A DNA stretch of 6,683 nt. Source: JAWLDB01 sp041686915 (GTDB taxonomy: Bacteria > Bacillota > UBA994 > UBA5500). The position numbers and the translations under genes were made by a program. The stretch's first letter is position 1; every line of letters begins with the position of its first letter. Shown here piece by piece: positions 5,708 to 6,683 of the stretch. The DNA lies in NCBI GenBank assembly GCA_041686915.1, contig JAWLDB010000153.1, positions 1 to 6,683 of the forward strand, given 5' to 3'. Below the pieces are notes generated by a model. The model was not told the DNA's origin. It did no database searches and was given only the letters and a program-made list of their open reading frames with translations.

Positions 5708-6683
5708 ATGACATTTCTTTATGTACTCGCAGCAGCTGCTACCGCAGCAATTGTGTGGAGGATCGCTCATCCGGGAGACATGCGCGTTAATCGTGTCCTC
5801 ATTGGCCGCTATGTGAAGGATAGCCAAGGTCGTGGGCCTAAGCGCATCGATATCGCCAAGTTGCCGATGGACCTCAAGCCTGGTGAACCTGAAGAGCGCG
5901 TGTTCTTCGATGTCAACGCTGAGTTTGCGGACGGAAGGCGCGACTTGCTGGTGCAGATTTTCTATCCCTTGGAGGCTCTGCAGCAGAAACGCGAGCAAGA
6001 AAAGCGAAGTAACGCCGAGTCCATTGACCCCATGGCAGGTGGAACACACATGGGTGATGCGCTTTCCCACCTGAAAGAAGATCCCTTCAAGGATCTGACC
6101 AAGGAAGAGAAGGTTGTTGAACAGAAACGCGCAATGATCTCGTCGGAAGTTGACCTGCTTAAGTCGGTTGGCCAGTACGGGGTCTTGTTCCCGAAGCTAA
6201 TTTCGCATGACAGTAAGCGCTTCATCACGCTTACAGAGGGAGTAGGCAGGGAGCGCCTGGATGACCTGCTGCGCGGTTCAAGCAATAAGGTAGAGCTGCT
6301 AATGCGGGTTGTAACAGACATTGCCCGCTTCCACGATTGCGGCTCATCCATCCGCTTCAGTCTTGAACCGGGCGTTGGTCATAGCGAACAACAAATCAAG
6401 AAGGGTCTCACCGGCTCTCTTGAGGCCTGGGGAGTCACCGGCGTTAGGTTTGAACAGACCGAGGCGCTTGAGGTGATGGACGCTCTACAACCGATTATCG
6501 CTACTTCACAGATTGAACCGGGGCCGCGTCTGGTGGATGGTTCACCGCGTGCTTACTTCGTGCATGAAGGCATTGCTCGCAGGGTGAACTGGAGTGGTGT
6601 TCGCCTCGATGTATCCTCTTTCGATGTTGTCGAGCTGGTTTGCGACCCGGCTGTCGGTCTTGGGCCAGAACAGGAGCTTGCTC
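5708..6683 (+). CDS. Membrane-anchored protein with a degenerate kinase/aminoglycoside-phosphotransferase-like domain, C-terminus cut by window edge
   Basis: Hand translation from ATG 5708 gives 325 open codons to the right edge; GGAGG lies 5 nt upstream. Residues 3-17 (FLYVLAAAATAAIVW) are a short hydrophobic anchor. Residues 65-90 resemble the first strands of a kinase-like N-lobe, but the strand LLVQIFYP lacks the expected Lys. A charged, Lys/Glu-rich insert covers about 91-145. SEVDLLKSVGQYGVLFPKL (146-164), TEGVGRERLDDLL (176-188) and DIARFHD (204-210) fit the helix-C, hinge and LAxLH pattern of APH-like proteins. The later VDGSPRAYFV (276-285) and VNWSG (293-297), then FDVVEL (305-310), sit where the catalytic loop, metal-binding Asp and final Asp-Leu helix would be. 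Asp277 may remain, but the usual Asn and second Asp appear to be Ala282 and Asn294. It may be a pseudokinase or a divergent family. The open frame and anchor are clear; the fold call is tentative. Confidence 0.6.
   Translation, partial: MTFLYVLAAAATAAIVWRIAHPGDMRVNRVLIGRYVKDSQGRGPKRIDIAKLPMDLKPGEPEERVFFDVNAEFADGRRDLLVQIFYPLEALQQKREQEKRSNAESIDPMAGGTHMGDALSHLKEDPFKDLTKEEKVVEQKRAMISSEVDLLKSVGQYGVLFPKLISHDSKRFITLTEGVGRERLDDLLRGSSNKVELLMRVVTDIARFHDCGSSIRFSLEPGVGHSEQQIKKGLTGSLEAWGVTGVRFEQTEALEVMDALQPIIATSQIEPGPRLVDGSPRAYFVHEGIARRVNWSGVRLDVSSFDVVELVCDPAVGLGPEQELA

Noticed and set aside
5603..6351. Minus-strand open frames opposite the kinase-like gene
   Set aside because: The plus-strand frame is longer, has a strong ribosome site, an N-terminal anchor and fold-like patterns; the opposite frames show low-complexity Ser/Arg composition.
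1..6683. Search for CRISPR arrays, insertion-sequence ends, transposases, integrases and long repeats
   Set aside because: No regularly spaced repeats, terminal inverted repeats with target duplications, or recombinase motifs were seen on either strand.

Overview
This is bacterial chromosomal (or large accessory-element) DNA, about half G+C by eye. It has strong Shine-Dalgarno sequences, one near-consensus sigma70/sigmaA-type promoter, a lipoprotein D,D-carboxypeptidase and a DUF2087 regulator. Together these suggest a Gram-positive-type host, most likely a Bacillota (Firmicutes) relative. That placement is inference from gene families, not from any marker gene. No rRNA, intact tRNA, CRISPR array, insertion sequence or integrase was seen.

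Minus-strand block (1-4450), in the order it is read. First is a MurF-like Mur ligase (3039-4450) split into two frames by an apparent one-base deletion near 3677; a hairpin terminator follows it. Next comes a well-formed promoter (2905-2933) serving a transcription regulator (2103-2864) made of a C2H2-like zinc site, a LuxR-type helix-turn-helix and a C-terminal DUF2087 domain. After 86 bp holding an 11-bp-stem hairpin comes a stand-alone condensation/CAT-fold acyltransferase (709-2016). After a 170-bp gap with a possible folded leader comes a VanY-type (M15B) D-alanyl-D-alanine carboxypeptidase lipoprotein that runs off the left edge (1-538).

Plus-strand block (4451-6683). A 258-bp divergent intergenic region separates the Mur ligase from a tandem two-domain GNAT acetyltransferase (4709-5557). 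A 150-bp spacer then leads to a membrane-anchored protein that runs off the right edge (5708-6683). Its soluble part resembles the aminoglycoside-phosphotransferase/kinase-like fold but seems to lack several catalytic residues.

How the genes may work together (inference). The regulator and the acyltransferase are co-directional and close enough to share a transcript; the carboxypeptidase may or may not be read through. The Mur ligase and the carboxypeptidase act in general on the D-Ala-D-Ala end of peptidoglycan stem peptides, one adding and one removing. The others are acyl-, acetyl- and phosphotransferase-like folds. This looks like an accessory region with a cell-envelope or small-molecule-modification theme, but no pathway can be named from sequence alone. 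The two edge genes are open at their outer ends and were translated by hand.
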